From the NCBI GenBank assembly GCA_030562215.1, contig JAUPFL010000002.1, positions 744,001-808,000 on the forward strand: 64,000 bases of DNA, given 5' to 3'. Shown in pieces: positions 1 through 9,509 of the stretch. Both the position numbers and the translations under genes were made by a program. The notes beneath the pieces were generated by a model. The model made no database searches and was not told the origin of the DNA. It saw nothing but the letters and a program-made list of their open reading frames with translations. The first letter of the stretch is position 1; each line of letters begins with the position of its first letter. The DNA comes from Peribacillus frigoritolerans (GTDB lineage: Bacteria > Bacillota > Bacilli > Bacillales > DSM-1321).

Positions 1-1614
1 ATGCGCAGCAGAAATTATTCGTTTAAAGACGTATATTTATCTTTCGGTTACGATAAAAGCATAAATTTTAAAGTGCATTTTCTCTTTCCAGTCAAAATAA
101 GAGAGAAATTTGCAATGAAGACAGGGAAGATATCCATATTCATTCATACCTACTGGTCTTTCATACCAATGAAGGAAATTTATAAACATTATGTGAACAC
201 TAGCGAGATTAATACGCCTATTTTTATCAAGCTCAGTCACGATGATCATGATTATTGGTATAATTTTAAATCAGACTCTAAGCACAAATACAATAAAAAT
301 CATTATCTGTACAACACCCGTTCCTATCGTTTGGGGCAGATGAATAATGAACTTTTTATTCGAAAGTCTATAACAGGACAATACGTTATCGTATTGACAA
401 GTATAATGAGCAAAAGCATTATCATTAAAGAAAGATTTGCTTATCTGATCAGCCTTTTTTCACTAAACAAAAAAATACGATATCTATTTTGAAAAATTCA
501 GTGCAGGGGCTTCGGAATCTGCCTTTGAACTGTTTAAATATGCATTCAAGATGGGGGATTCCTGCGTTTATATCTTAGAAAAAGGCCACCCCGAATTCCA
601 AAATCTTAAGCAACAATACGGCAGGGCCCTTGTTGGGAAAAATAGTTTTCTTGCTTTCTATCACATCTTTTTAGCCAGAAGCTTTCAATCTTCCGATCTT
701 GTGGGCCATATACAACGCCGATTGTACGATAACGATTACTTAATTAAGAAAAAGGTTCTTTCAACTGATAAAAAAATAATGTTGCAGCATGGACCATGTA
801 TGGCAACCAATATTTTCGAACGCGGTTACTTTAACCGTAAAGTGCCGATTGCACCGGATTACATGCTCGTAAATTCCAATTTTGAGAAAAACTTATTCCT
901 TAAAAATACAGGTTATACGGAAAAAGAACTGATGGTAACAGGGCTGCCTAATATTGATTTATATGTCAAGGAACAACAAACTGAAAAAATCAAATTACAT
1001 TTATGCTTACATGGAGGCCATGGGACCTCACAGGAAGCATTGAAGTTGGAAGCTATTTAGACCGGTATTTCTCATTCTTAGAATTGATCCGAAAAGAGAA
1101 GTTCTACAAAGACAAAAAAATCAATGTCATTCTCCATCCTAAATCAAGAATCATACTTCAAGAACAGTTCCCGGATATATATGATAAATACGAAGAATCG
1201 TTTTATGTAGGAGACATAAAGGATGCTCTATTAAACAGTAAAGTTGTCATATCCGATTATTCTTCTATTACTTTCTATGCGTTTGCAGGTGGAAGTAATG
1301 TAATCTTCTATTGGGAAGACAAGGCCCTGGCAGAGGTGGAATATGGTGCACCAAACATTCTCCAGAAAGAAATCGCTTTTGGCGGCATAGTAGAGAGATT
1401 CAAAGATTTGCACTCTGAAATTGTTTACAATTACAATAACCCGCAATCACCTTTCCATATTGCACAATTCTCAAAATTAATGGAGTGCACAAGCGGTCAC
1501 AATACAGAAAATACCTATGACTACATTCAAAACATCATTTTCCAAAATGAACATAACCCATTAGAGGAAGAGAGTGCATTTTCTATTTCTGAAAAGCAAT
1601 CTTCTGCTTCTTGA
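1..1614 (+). CDS. CDP-glycerol glycerophosphotransferase, TagF/TagB type (5' partial, two frameshifts)
   Basis: Transfers glycerol-phosphate from CDP-glycerol onto a wall teichoic acid or related polymer at the inner membrane face. Three overlapping reading frames join into one protein of about 538 residues. The middle segment carries the family signature around 'LQHGPCMA' and 'LVNSNFEKNLF', and the last holds 'TFMLTWRPW', 'ILHPKSR' and 'VVISDYSSITFYAFAGG', typical of the Glyphos_transf domain. Frame changes fall near 488 and near 992. TagF-type proteins are usually longer and the frame is open at base 1, so the true start probably lies upstream of the window. A hairpin terminator follows. 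The rest of the domain is well conserved, which favours sequencing indels over decay, but I cannot exclude a true pseudogene. Confidence 0.8.
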
Positions 1615-1657
1615 TTGTTCTGAATGGAACCTGGAACAAAAAAGGATATATTTGCAG

Positions 1658-1683
1658 AAGGCCACCAAATGGTGGTCTTTTGA
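1658..1683 (+). terminator. Rho-independent terminator after the glycerophosphotransferase
   Basis: A 9-bp stem (1658-1666 with 1671-1679, one G-T pair) closes an AAAT loop and runs into a short T stretch. Confidence 0.8.
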
Positions 1684-1764
1684 ATTTGCGATAATTTACA
1701 TCATACATTCAAACTAGAGTAATATATCTTCCAAGGGACAAACGGCAACGTTTTGGGACACAAA

Positions 1765-1793
1765 AAAGAAGCAATAGCCAATACTGCTTCTTT
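1765..1793 (-). terminator. Terminator of the small zinc-ribbon gene
   Basis: A 9-bp stem, AAAGAAGCA pairing with TGCTTCTTT, is followed on the minus strand by a run of T. It is also present in the duplicate near 4580-4605. Confidence 0.8.
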
Positions 1794-1822
1794 GATTACA
1801 TATATCGACTTCATGAAATTCT

Positions 1823-2014
1823 TTAAATCTCACCCTCTTCAAGCCTCCTATTATACTCAACTTTACTGATCAATCCCTTTGCATTACAGGTAAGACAATC
1901 TGTATAAATATCGTAGGCACCTGTACCTGCACAAACATGGCATTTAACATGAGTTTCCGGTATATCCTTATGCATGAATGAAAAAACTTTTCCAATATAC
2001 TGCAGAATAATCAT
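1823..2014 (-). CDS. Small DnaJ-type zinc-ribbon protein
   Basis: A 63-residue protein with two CxxC pairs, 'CHVCAGTG' and 'CLTCNAKG', spaced like one zinc-binding unit of the DnaJ central domain. Such mini-proteins are common in Bacillus, but I do not recognise a specific function. The internal ATG at 2014 is chosen because AAGGAG lies 8 bases upstream; the longer reading from 2044 has no ribosome binding site. Its own terminator lies at 1765-1793. A decayed second copy lies at 4642-4858. The C-terminal tail (EYNRRLEEGEI) is hydrophilic and the N-terminus is mildly hydrophobic. Confidence 0.65.
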   Translation of the reverse strand: MIILQYIGKVFSFMHKDIPETHVKCHVCAGTGAYDIYTDCLTCNAKGLISKVEYNRRLEEGEI

Positions 2015-2229
2015 TCCCAAAACTCCTTTTTTTCTATCATACAACGAAAAAGTGAGAAGGAAACGGGAAATACAATAACATTACTTAAAACAAATAAAAC
2101 CATAACATAGTTTACATGGGGTTAAAAAATGTGCTGATGCACATGCGATAAACTGTTCTACAAAATCACTACTGTTTTCAATAGGCTGTTTTCGAATACT
2201 TTGTTGCCATTTACCAAGTAATGTGGTGT

Positions 2230-2357
2230 GGTTGAATTCCCTCCAGATGCTCGCTTTCCGCGGGTCGGGCGGTGAGCCTCCACGGCGTAAACGCCTGTTG
2301 GGTCTCACCTGTCCCGCTGCTCCCGCAGGAGTCTCGCACTTCCGCTCCAATCAACCT
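2230..2357 (-). repeat. Dispersed intergenic repeat (bcr-like), copy 1
   Basis: A GC-rich element of about 128 bp in AT-rich surroundings. On the minus strand it starts GGTTGATTGGAGCGG, contains GCGAGACTCCTGCGGG and CGCGGAAAGCGAG, and ends near AATTCAACC, so short inverted ends (GGTTGA/TCAACC) bound it. Related copies are at 58683-58749 and 59065-59193. A short ORF can be read through it, but the sequence is better explained as a non-coding repeat. Confidence 0.85.
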
Positions 2358-2444
2358 TAAATAGTTTCGTTTTAATAACAACAATCTTTACTAAAAGAGC
2401 CTTTCAAAAAAAGAACATCCACAAAGATGTCCTTTAATGTGTAA

Positions 2445-3620
2445 TTACTTCATTTTTCTTAAAATCCATAAGTAAGTCACCATTGAAATCCCCACAGAGA
2501 CTGCTGCCATTATGTAAATGCTTATATACCCAAACAAATAGCCGATTTGTCCGAAGAGGATGGCACCGAAACCGATTCCAAGATCAAAGAAGGAATAGAA
2601 AGTGGCATTGGCCATGCCTTTTCGATTTCGGGCAGCGTGTTCAAGAGACCACGCTTGAAGAGCCGGTTGGACAGCACCGAATCCAATGCCATATAAAATG
2701 GCTGCCAAATACAGAATCATGTTACTTGGCATCCAGGCTAGCATTAGCATCGCCGCTACGATAAAAAGAGTGGATGGAATGAAGACAGCTTGATGTCCTT
2801 TTTGATCATAGATCTTTCCAGCGAACATGCGTGTGAAAATAAGGGCCAAGGCGTAAAGAAAAAGTATCCTTGAATACCTGTCAGACCTTTTTCGATTGTA
2901 TAAAGCGGTAAGAAGGTAGCAGTCCCGCCAAAAGTTACCGTAATGAAAAAAACAAGAACGGACGGAGCAACAGCGCTTTTTTCATAAATGTCAAGCCTAT
3001 TAGGTTTTACCGGGGCAGAAGCATGTTCCACTTTTTATACGTAATCGTTGAAGCCATGATCCAAGCTGCAAGAATTAATACACCGCAAAATAAAAACAAA
3101 TGTTGAAAGGTTAAAACATCCGCTAAGAAAAGCCCGAATGAAGGACCAAAAGCCATCGCCAAATTCCCCGATAAAGTGAAGTATCCCATTCCCTCACCCC
3201 GACGCCTTGCTGGGATAAGATCGGAGGCAATCGTACCTGATGCCGTGGTCGTATATCCCCAGCCAATCCCTTGTACAATCCTTATGGCACATAGAAGGAA
3301 AATACTCATCATAAATCCAAACGAACCAATCGCTACAGCCAAAAGGGCTAGTCCGAACAGGAAAACAAAACGCCTGCCTTTTGTTTCCAAGGCCTGTCCA
3401 GCAAAAGGGCGGACAATCAGGGCAGAAAATAAAAACATGCCAGCAACTAACCCAATATACCGTTCATTTCCGCCAAGCTCCTTTACAAAAAGCGGAAGGG
3501 TCGGGGAAGTCATCTGAAAGGATAAAAAACAAAAAAGTTAGCCAAGAAAATCATCATAAAATCACGCGACCAGATTTTATCTACAACCGGAAGCTCTTCT
3601 TTTAACAAAGGTACACCCAT
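2445..3620 (-). CDS. MFS drug/siderophore-type exporter (three frameshifts)
   Basis: An integral membrane secondary transporter of the DHA1-like major facilitator family, about 392 residues once three frames are joined. The segments read from the start at 3620 (MGVPLLKEELPV), through 'MTSPTLPLFVKELGGNERYIGL' in pieces, to a C-terminal half with 'FTRMFAGKIYDQKGHQ'. Alternating hydrophobic helices and the loop 'RPFAGQALETKGRR' are typical of MFS_1. Frame changes lie near 3530 (a run of T), 3030 and 2865. GAGGAG precedes the ATG at 3620, and a Fur-box-like site sits just upstream. From that context I infer an iron-related substrate such as a siderophore; the sequence does not prove it. Confidence 0.8.
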
Positions 3621-3640
3621 AATAGTTATTCTCCTCAACT

Positions 3641-3659
3641 GATAGTAATTATCATTCTC
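3641..3659 (-). promoter_or_regulatory. Fur-box-like operator ahead of the MFS gene
   Basis: The minus strand reads GAGAATGATAATTACTATC, matching 16 of 19 positions of the classical Fur box GATAATGATAATCATTATC. It lies about 20 bases upstream of the start codon, where repression by Fe-Fur would be effective. Confidence 0.7.
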
Positions 3660-3866
3660 ATTTTACTAAAGTTATAGAGAACAATCTATAAAAATTAAGT
3701 GATCATCTTAAATCTAAGTAAAATTGACTACTGGTTAGACCGTATAATTTATTTAGTTATCTGAGCATAGCCAAGGAGAAGGCTGCTGTCTCGTTGATTA
3801 AGGACCTTTTATTTACCATTTATAAGGTATATTATATTTGGGAAATGAGTATTAAAGGAGTTAATT

Positions 3867-4069
3867 ATGGGTAGATTTACAGAGACTGTAATGGAGAGGG
3901 TAGATGATTCTCTATGTAGTAGGAAGAAACCTATGGTTAAACTAAATTCCGAACAACTTGATGATTTTATACAAAATTCCCGGATGACGGAGAGTTTTTT
4001 GGTTTAAGCTATCACATTCATGATGATAAGAAGGTCACTTTTAATATAATTCAGATAGTAGACTTCTAG
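3867..4069 (+). pseudogene. Small unknown protein gene with a frameshift
   Basis: An ATG at 3867 follows AAAGGAG and opens 'MGRFTETVMERVDDSL'. The frame breaks near 3985 and continues in another frame as 'DDGEFFGLSYHIHDDKKVTF' to a stop at 4069, about 66 residues in all. I do not recognise the family. A related but more degraded copy of the 3' half lies at 7293-7395, sharing CCGGA, GAGAGTT and TCTAGAAGYATTGAATTTGGTTAA, which suggests a small duplicated gene in this accessory zone. Confidence 0.45.
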
Positions 4070-4257
4070 AAGTATTGAATTTGGTTAAGTGATTGATACT
4101 TTGGAGTACCCAGCAGAAATGCTGGATTTTTTGAACTTAAATAATCTTAATGGGATTTAGTGCGTATCAAAGTCGAGTGATGTAGAAGATAAAACAGCCT
4201 CTGTGAAACCGGCAGTAAATAGAGGCAGTACAAACGACAAAAGTAAATGACAAAACG

Positions 4258-4516
4258 GAATAATCGCGGCTTTTACTCCAGAAGCTCAAAAAAGATCAAC
4301 CCCCAATTGATTATCCGCCATCAAATGAGCATTACGCATCTTTTTAACAGTATCACCAAGAAGTTCGATCGTCATATAATGTTCACTCCCATACATGCAT
4401 CAAACGAAAAGGACCTGTCAATAACGTGAAACCCACCCCATTCTCTGACCAGACCATTTAGTCGCAACATCCAAATCAGGTACAGCCAATCCAACATGAG
4501 TATTTGCTGCTGCCAT
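4258..4516 (-). pseudogene. Truncated glyoxalase/VOC-family gene remnant
   Basis: From an ATG at 4516 preceded by AGGGGA, the minus strand encodes 'MAAANTHVGLAVPDLDVA', breaks frame, then gives 'VIDRSFSFDACMG', and after another break 'TIELLGDTVKKMRNAHLMAD' and 'NQLGVDLFEF'. These pieces look like the start and end of one vicinal-oxygen-chelate domain. Only about 85 residues remain of the usual 120-150 and the middle is missing. This is a true remnant, not just a frameshift. Confidence 0.55.
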
Positions 4517-4570
4517 ATGTATTTCCCCTGATAATAAAATCCCCTATATAGGTAAGGAGCAAACTGAACT

Positions 4571-4956
4571 GTTTTAGGACAAAAAAAAGAAGCAATAGCC
4601 AATACTGCTTCTTGGATTACATAGCGAATTCACGAAATTCTTGAAATTTCCCCTCTTCAAGCCTCCTATTATACTCAATTTTACTTATTGACCCTTTTGC
4701 ATTATAGGTAAGACAATCTGTATAAATATCGTAGGTACCTGTACCTGCACAAACATGGCATTTAATCATGAGTTTCCGGTATATCCTTATGCATGAATGA
4801 AAATCTTTTCCAATATACTACAGAAAAACCATTCCCAAAAATCCTTTTTTTCTGTCATACAACGAAAAAGAGAGAAGGAAACAGGAAATACAATAACATT
4901 ACTTAAAACAAATAAAACCATAACATAGTTTACATGGGGTTAAAAAATGTGCTGAT
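4571..4956. repeat. Duplicated 0.39-kb segment, copy B
   Basis: Direct-orientation partner of 1750-2138, including the zinc-ribbon coding region, the hairpin terminator and the shared upstream stretch ending GGGGTTAAAAAATGTGCTGAT. This copy has accumulated indels and is non-coding. Confidence 0.9.
4642..4858 (-). pseudogene. Decayed copy of the small zinc-ribbon gene
   Basis: Alignable along its length with 1823-2044. Frameshifts break the N-terminal part, and the second metal-binding pair reads CLTY instead of CLTC, so a zinc ligand has been lost by a G-to-A change. The retained half reads 'KCHVCAGTGTYDIYTDC'. A lost ligand together with several indels argues for real decay here. Confidence 0.75.
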
Positions 4957-5240
4957 ATATACATGATTAAGGGCATTTTGATGTAAGTAGGGGGAGTAGC
5001 ATGAACAGTTTCTAGACATTTTCTGTATAGTGGATAAATTTGAATGAAATATTGGTCAGGCTTAAAAAGAAGAAATATAGAAAGTGAAGCTTCTCGTTCA
5101 AAAAAACAGCTTACCAAAAAATACAGAGTAAAAATAATACGTATATTTTGAAATGAAAAAACATACCCTAGACCTTTACTATATCAAAAGAATTTTTTGA
5201 ATATAAATAGTATATGAATGATCTTAGGGGGGGCAGGTTA

Positions 5241-5549
5241 GTGAAAAAAGTTAGGAAAGTAATCAAACCTTTTGCTGGATTAGGGAATGGCTTTGGTATA
5301 TCATATAACAATTTATCAAAAGTGCTTATTAGTATATTTACTTTAGCGTGGAAAAAGAAATATAGGAATTTGCCACAGCATAATGAATCTTTACGTGTTT
5401 ATACAAGGGGTAATCTAAGGGTCTCAACAGCTGCTAACATTGTTAGATTGGGTTATCAAGCATCAACGTTCGAAATCGTTAGTTCATTTCCACTTTTTGT
5501 AAATGGGTTTACGTTAAATTCTATAAATAGTATAAGGACTAAATTATAA
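5241..5549 (+). CDS. Hypothetical protein upstream of a beta-helix protein
   Basis: About 102 residues from a GTG at 5241 placed 7 bases after AGGGGGG; a longer reading from 5214 lacks a binding site. The protein is basic at the N-terminus (VKKVRKVIKPF). It has no signal peptide I can recognise and ends with 'LFVNGFTLNSINSIRTKL'. Its stop codon overlaps the ATG of the next gene by one base (TAATG), so the two are probably translationally coupled. It may be an adaptor or N-terminal module for the beta-helix protein; that is inference only. Confidence 0.55.
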   Translation: MKKVRKVIKPFAGLGNGFGISYNNLSKVLISIFTLAWKKKYRNLPQHNESLRVYTRGNLRVSTAANIVRLGYQASTFEIVSSFPLFVNGFTLNSINSIRTKL

Positions 5550-7041
5550 TGATGAATAATTTTGAAATAAATGTAGTTTCCCCAATTAAATTCGGGGCAA
5601 TTGGGGATTCCGTTACAGATGATACACGGGCTTTCCAAGATGCCATTAACTTCGCGCAAGATACAGGAGCGACATTGGATGGCTTGGGTAAAACTTATCT
5701 TGTTTCTGATGCTATGGGAAAAATACCATCGAGTGCAGGCTCAACAAGAGTAGATTATGGTTTGTATATTAATAAATCTATAACGATTAAAAATACGAAA
5801 CTCAAACTCAAAGAAAATTGTAAAGATTTCACAACAGTTCTAAATATATACTCCCTAAAGATTCATTTGTTAATATTGAGAATGTGACTATTAACGGAAA
5901 CAAAGAAAATCAAATGCATACCTCTGCTAGAGAAGATGGAGGCATGCACGGTATTCGGATTTATGGAAATACATTATTAGCAGAAACAGGTTACATTCAT
6001 ATAAATAAGTGTTCAATAAATAACTGTCAGTCTGATGGTTTATTATTTAGGGCAATCTCCCCGCAAAGAGCGGTCATAGAAAACTGTTCATTTAGAATGA
6101 ATACAAGAAATGGTATGACAGATAATGCCTTGGACAATGTAAATATTAAGAACTGTATTTTTTCTGATACCAAAGGAACTTACCCTGAAAGTGGTTATCA
6201 TTGTGAACCTGATGATAACCAAATATTCACATGTAGGGTTATTGAAGGATGTATTACTAAAAACAATGTTACTGGATTTCGCTTTGATATAAGACCTGGA
6301 AACTGTGACGGTATTACGATAAAAGATTGCTATAGCTCAGATAATGAGGGTATTTCTTTCATAACTGAATCAACTGAAACTAACCCGCGTTTTTTCAGAA
6401 ATATAACTATTGAAAATTGCAACATGAAACAGATTATATTTTCTCATAACACAGCTACGTCAGGGACTGGCATAGGTGGATACGATAACATAAGAATCTC
6501 TAATTGTACTTTAAGTAATATTATTGGTATTACATTTAAATCTTCAGATGCTGGTGTTGGAAAGCAAATAAGTGTAGATAATTGCTATGGAACAGTAATG
6601 TTTGTGGGAGGATTTCAAGGCGTGAATATAAGGAATCTAACTAGTAAACTAACGGAAAACACCCAAAGGGGTGTGAATGGGCTTTATATAACTACTATGA
6701 AAGACTTAGTTATTGATTCGTGTAATTTCGAAAATATTGACAGTATAAGTGTGTCAATTGATCTAAGAAATGGTAATTGTGAAAATGTTAAAATAAAGAA
6801 TTGTTCTTTTAAAACAGATGGATACAGTATATTTATAAGAGGAGATAAAATTTTTATAGACAGCAATACATTTTACGCTAGAGGTTCGTGGAATTATTGC
6901 ACAAGGGGTGAAAATACAACAAATGTAATTTATTCGAATAATATTCATGTAAATAAACAAGTGAATGGATCAATCCCATCTGGAGCTTATGTTGACAATC
7001 TTCCAGTTGAAGCCATCAAGACAAACAATATAACTGTTTAA
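5549..7041 (+). CDS. Right-handed beta-helix (pectate-lyase-3/tailspike-like) protein, one frameshift
   Basis: A protein of about 497 residues. It opens with 'KFGAIGDSVTDDTRAFQDAI', the hallmark start of the Pectate_lyase_3 fold seen in phage tailspikes and bacterial polysaccharide-degrading or binding proteins. A ladder of repeats follows, such as 'VIENCSF', 'NVNIKNCIF', 'ITIENCN' and 'VKIKNCSF', the coils of a parallel beta-helix. The frame changes near 5855; the two parts join cleanly (…LNIYS / …IENVTINGNKEN). No signal peptide is seen. A large hairpin follows. Its position before an EPS locus suggests polysaccharide as substrate, but the catalytic residues cannot be assigned by eye. Confidence 0.75.
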
Positions 7042-7108
7042 AGTATGAGACTAGACTCAAATGGTTAAATTTTAATAAAATGATAGTTTTCACGGAACAT
7101 AATACTAA

Positions 7109-7190
7109 AAGTTTGTGAAATGAGATTAGAAAAACACCCTATTTACTGGTACATCTAACCTCTCTCTTTCACAAACTTCTCTTCTTTTTT
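7109..7190 (+). terminator. Large hairpin terminator after the beta-helix gene
   Basis: A perfect 12-bp outer stem, AAGTTTGTGAAA with TTTCACAAACTT (7109-7120, 7167-7178), plus an inner imperfect stem (GAGATTAGA with TCTAACCTC), followed by CTCTTCTTTTTT. Confidence 0.75.
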
Positions 7191-7292
7191 GTCCAATATA
7201 AGTCAATCTAAAAGATCCTAAAAATGATATTAAAGCTTATAGTATCATTTTTATATCAATCATCATTGAACAATAGGATAATTTTATTTTAA

Positions 7293-7395
7293 AAGACTTC
7301 CAGATACCGGAGAGTTCTTGGTCTAACCTAACATTCAAGTTTATAAGACGGTGACTTTTAACTATAATTCCGTTGGTAGAATTCTAGAAGCATTG
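7293..7395 (+). pseudogene. Second degraded copy of the small unknown gene at 3867
   Basis: Base-level resemblance to 3975-4090 (AGATACCGGAGAGTTCTTGG, GTGACTTTTAA, then TCTAGAAGCATTGAATTTGG). No open frame remains and the 5' half is absent. Confidence 0.5.
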
Positions 7396-7578
7396 AATTT
7401 GGTTAAATGTTTGGGGATTTGGCGTAAATTGGGAATCCCCTATGTTGCTTCAATTATAATAGTTATAATAAATAAGATAACAATATAAAGTAATGGTAAT
7501 AAGATACAACAATAGAGGTTTGGAGCTCTGCAAAATAATCATTATCAATCATTAAGCTTGTAACAGACGCAAAAAGAT

Positions 7579-7895
7579 TTGGAAACCATCATGGCAAAGT
7601 TACAAAAAGAGCTGCCGAATGCAAAGATTCTAATACTTTCACCAAACCCAGTAGCAAATGGTAAAATGGAGAATCGTTTAGGTTTGAATTATTCTGATTA
7701 TATCCATGCTTCCGAACAGGTCTTTAAAACGAATAAACGGGACTATATGAATAGTAAAGAAGAGATAGAAAAGAAGCTAAAGAAAAAAATATGACATTGG
7801 CTGATATCCTGACTTATGATAACATCCATCCCAATGATCAAGGGCATTAAATATGGTTCGAGGTTTTACAGGAATATTTTAAGTTGAAGAAGTAG
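7579..7895 (+). pseudogene. C-terminal remnant of an SGNH/GDSL hydrolase
   Basis: One frame reads 'ELPNAKILILSPNPVANG', a typical core strand of SGNH esterases. After a frame change the sequence gives 'LADILTYDNIHPNDQGH', which contains the block with the catalytic Asp and His (DxxHPNxxGH). The N-terminal half with the catalytic Ser is missing and a stop interrupts the end. A strong terminator follows. Related enzymes often deacylate polysaccharides, so this may be a lost member of the EPS neighbourhood. Confidence 0.55.
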
Positions 7896-7896
7896 T

Positions 7897-7936
7897 AAAA
7901 GGGGGAAAGGTGGTTATATCCACCTTTCCCCCTTTA
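7897..7936. terminator. Strong bidirectional terminator between the hydrolase remnant and sinR
   Basis: A near-perfect stem of about 16 bp (AAAGGGGGAAAGGTGG with CCACCTTTCCCCCTTT) and a 6-base loop, with A/T-rich tracts on both sides. It can stop both the plus-strand remnant and minus-strand sinR. Confidence 0.85.
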
Positions 7937-7996
7937 TAATTTTAAGCTTTGCACCTTAAGTATCAAAAAGAAAACGATTTCATAATTTCTTAATCC

Positions 7997-8305
7997 TTAA
8001 AGACAATACTTTCTATCCTGAATAAATTCGCGCATTTCCTCTTTCGATATACCTGACCCCATAACATCCTGCATGATTTCCATCCACTCTTCATCCATGC
8101 CCTTGTTTTCTTGTTCATTCAGCAGAGCATCAACCTTTATACACAGGATTCTAGCGATTTTTTCCAAAACTAAAATAGTAGGGTTTGTTTGAAGGTTTCT
8201 TTCCAGTGAGCTTATATAGGATTTGGCAACGCCGGATTTTGCGGAGAGTTCACTAATTGACATTTTCCTTTCTTCCCTTAGCAACTTAACTCGGTAACCT
8301 ATCAT
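7997..8305 (-). CDS. sinR: SinR/SlrR-type biofilm master repressor
   Basis: A DNA-binding repressor of matrix genes, about 102 residues. The N-terminal helix-turn-helix (MIGYRVKLLREERK, ELSAKSGVAKSYISSLERN) closely follows B. subtilis SinR, including the 'NLQTNPTI' block. The C-terminal part (EEWMEIMQDVMGSGISKEEMREFI) is the helical-hook segment that binds SinI. The ATG at 8305 follows AGGTG; an in-frame GTG lies just upstream. It is divergent from the EPS operon, with about 475 bases between them, so it probably represses that operon. No sinI lies beside it; a SinI-like gene is at 37998. It may be closer to SlrR functionally. Confidence 0.85.
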   Translation of the reverse strand: MIGYRVKLLREERKMSISELSAKSGVAKSYISSLERNLQTNPTILVLEKIARILCIKVDALLNEQENKGMDEEWMEIMQDVMGSGISKEEMREFIQDRKYCL

Positions 8306-8735
8306 TGTGATCACACCTAACCATTAATATAAAATTATATACTGATTTAAACTATTACTTTCAGTTTACACAGTTTCCTTTCATTTTTAATGATAACTAG
8401 GCACTAAAATACTTGACACAATAATATATATAAATGAGTTTTCCTGTGTTGGTAGGCATTTAGTTAGGTTTTTGTTTTTGTAAATGTTGTTAAATTACAC
8501 GAGCGCCTAACAAAATATGGTAGTGGTGTATACTTAGGTTTAATAAAAATTAAGGCGAAAATATTCTGGAAAATGCGTGATATATATGAATTAATGCAAT
8601 ATTTTAAAAAATAGAATTTTTATCCTTTGAATTACCACTTTCTTTTTTGTAAAATTACTTTACATTTGAAAAGTATTCTATCATTGTAAGTTTCATGTAA
8701 TTTTCCTTGAAAATACATAAATATAGGTAATATAT

Positions 8736-8745
8736 ATGGTATAAT
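8736..8745 (+). promoter_or_regulatory. Extended -10 promoter of the EPS operon
   Basis: ATGGTATAAT (TGnTATAAT type) about 35 bases before the first start codon. No good -35 sits 17 bases upstream, which fits an extended -10. I did not find a clear SinR operator match in the intergenic region. Confidence 0.55.
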
Positions 8746-8780
8746 GCAATAGGTCATTTTTAACATATCAGGAGGATGAA

Positions 8781-9509
8781 ATGGAAGAAACTATTAGTAT
8801 TAAAGATATTTTTAAAACATTAAAGAAACGTAGGAAGCTAATAATGCTGCTGACATTAATTGCCGCTTTGATTAGTGGAACGATTTCTTATTTCTTATTA
8901 ACACCGGTTTACCAGTCTTCAACACAGATCCTGGTTAATCAGAAACAATCGGAGAACCAATTGGACTCTACTCAAATCCGATCTAATATCGACATGATCA
9001 ATACATACAGCGTGATCATAAAAAGCCCTGCCATTTTGGAGAAGGTCATTGATGAGCTTGAACTAGACCAAAGCGTTGATCAACTTAGCCAAAAAATTAC
9101 TATTAACAGTCAAGAAAATTCGCAGGTCTTCTCTTTAACGGTTCAAGATAGTAATCCTACAAAAGCAGTAGAAATAGCAAACACGGTTTCTGAAACTTTT
9201 CAAAAGGAAATCAAGGATATCATGAATGTTGACAATGTGAGCGTACTAGCCAAAGCTGAAATTAAGGAGAATCCTACACCTGTAAAACCTAATCCATTAT
9301 TGAATATCGCCATTGCGGTGGTGGTCGGATTGATGGCAGGAGTTGGCCTGGCATTCCTACTGGAGTATATGGATAATACGATTAAGGATGAGGAAGATAT
9401 TGAGAGACTCTAGAATTACCTATACTTGGATCTATTCAAAAGATTACACAGGTACATAATAAAGGATAACCAGGATAAGAAGCAGTATGAAAGGAAGCGG
9501 GATTTTTGA
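8781..9509 (+). CDS. epsA: Polysaccharide co-polymerase / kinase activator EpsA (Wzz family; two frameshifts near the end)
   Basis: A membrane protein that sets chain length and activates the partner tyrosine kinase. The N-terminus (MEETISIKDIFKTLKKRRK) precedes a transmembrane helix (LIMLLTLIAALISGTISYF). A periplasmic-type domain follows, then the 'PVKPNPLLNIAIAVVVG' second helix with its Pro-rich entry, typical of Wzz. After residue 210 the frame shifts near 9411 and again near 9465; the joined tail reads 'LELPILGSIQKITQVHNK' then 'QYERKRDF', about 242 residues in total. AGGAGG precedes the ATG. The stop overlaps the TTG start of epsB (TTGA). First gene of the EPS operon. Confidence 0.85.

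Larger units (their letters stand above)
1750..2138. repeat. Duplicated 0.39-kb segment, copy A
   Basis: This stretch is nearly identical to 4571-4956 in the same orientation. It carries a minus-strand zinc-ribbon gene, its terminator and about 90 bp of upstream sequence. The copies flank the MFS transporter and are set apart by small indels and scattered substitutions. Copy A keeps the intact gene. Confidence 0.9.

Noticed and set aside
2081-2350. Minus-strand ORF of 89 codons
   Set aside because: It runs through the dispersed repeat and into the duplicated segment; its last 17 residues recur at 4899-4950 only because the DNA is duplicated.
5549-7041. Calling the beta-helix proteins pectate lyases
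   Set aside because: Only the fold family is visible. No pectate-lyase catalytic residues can be assigned, and EPS or phage-type substrates are more likely.
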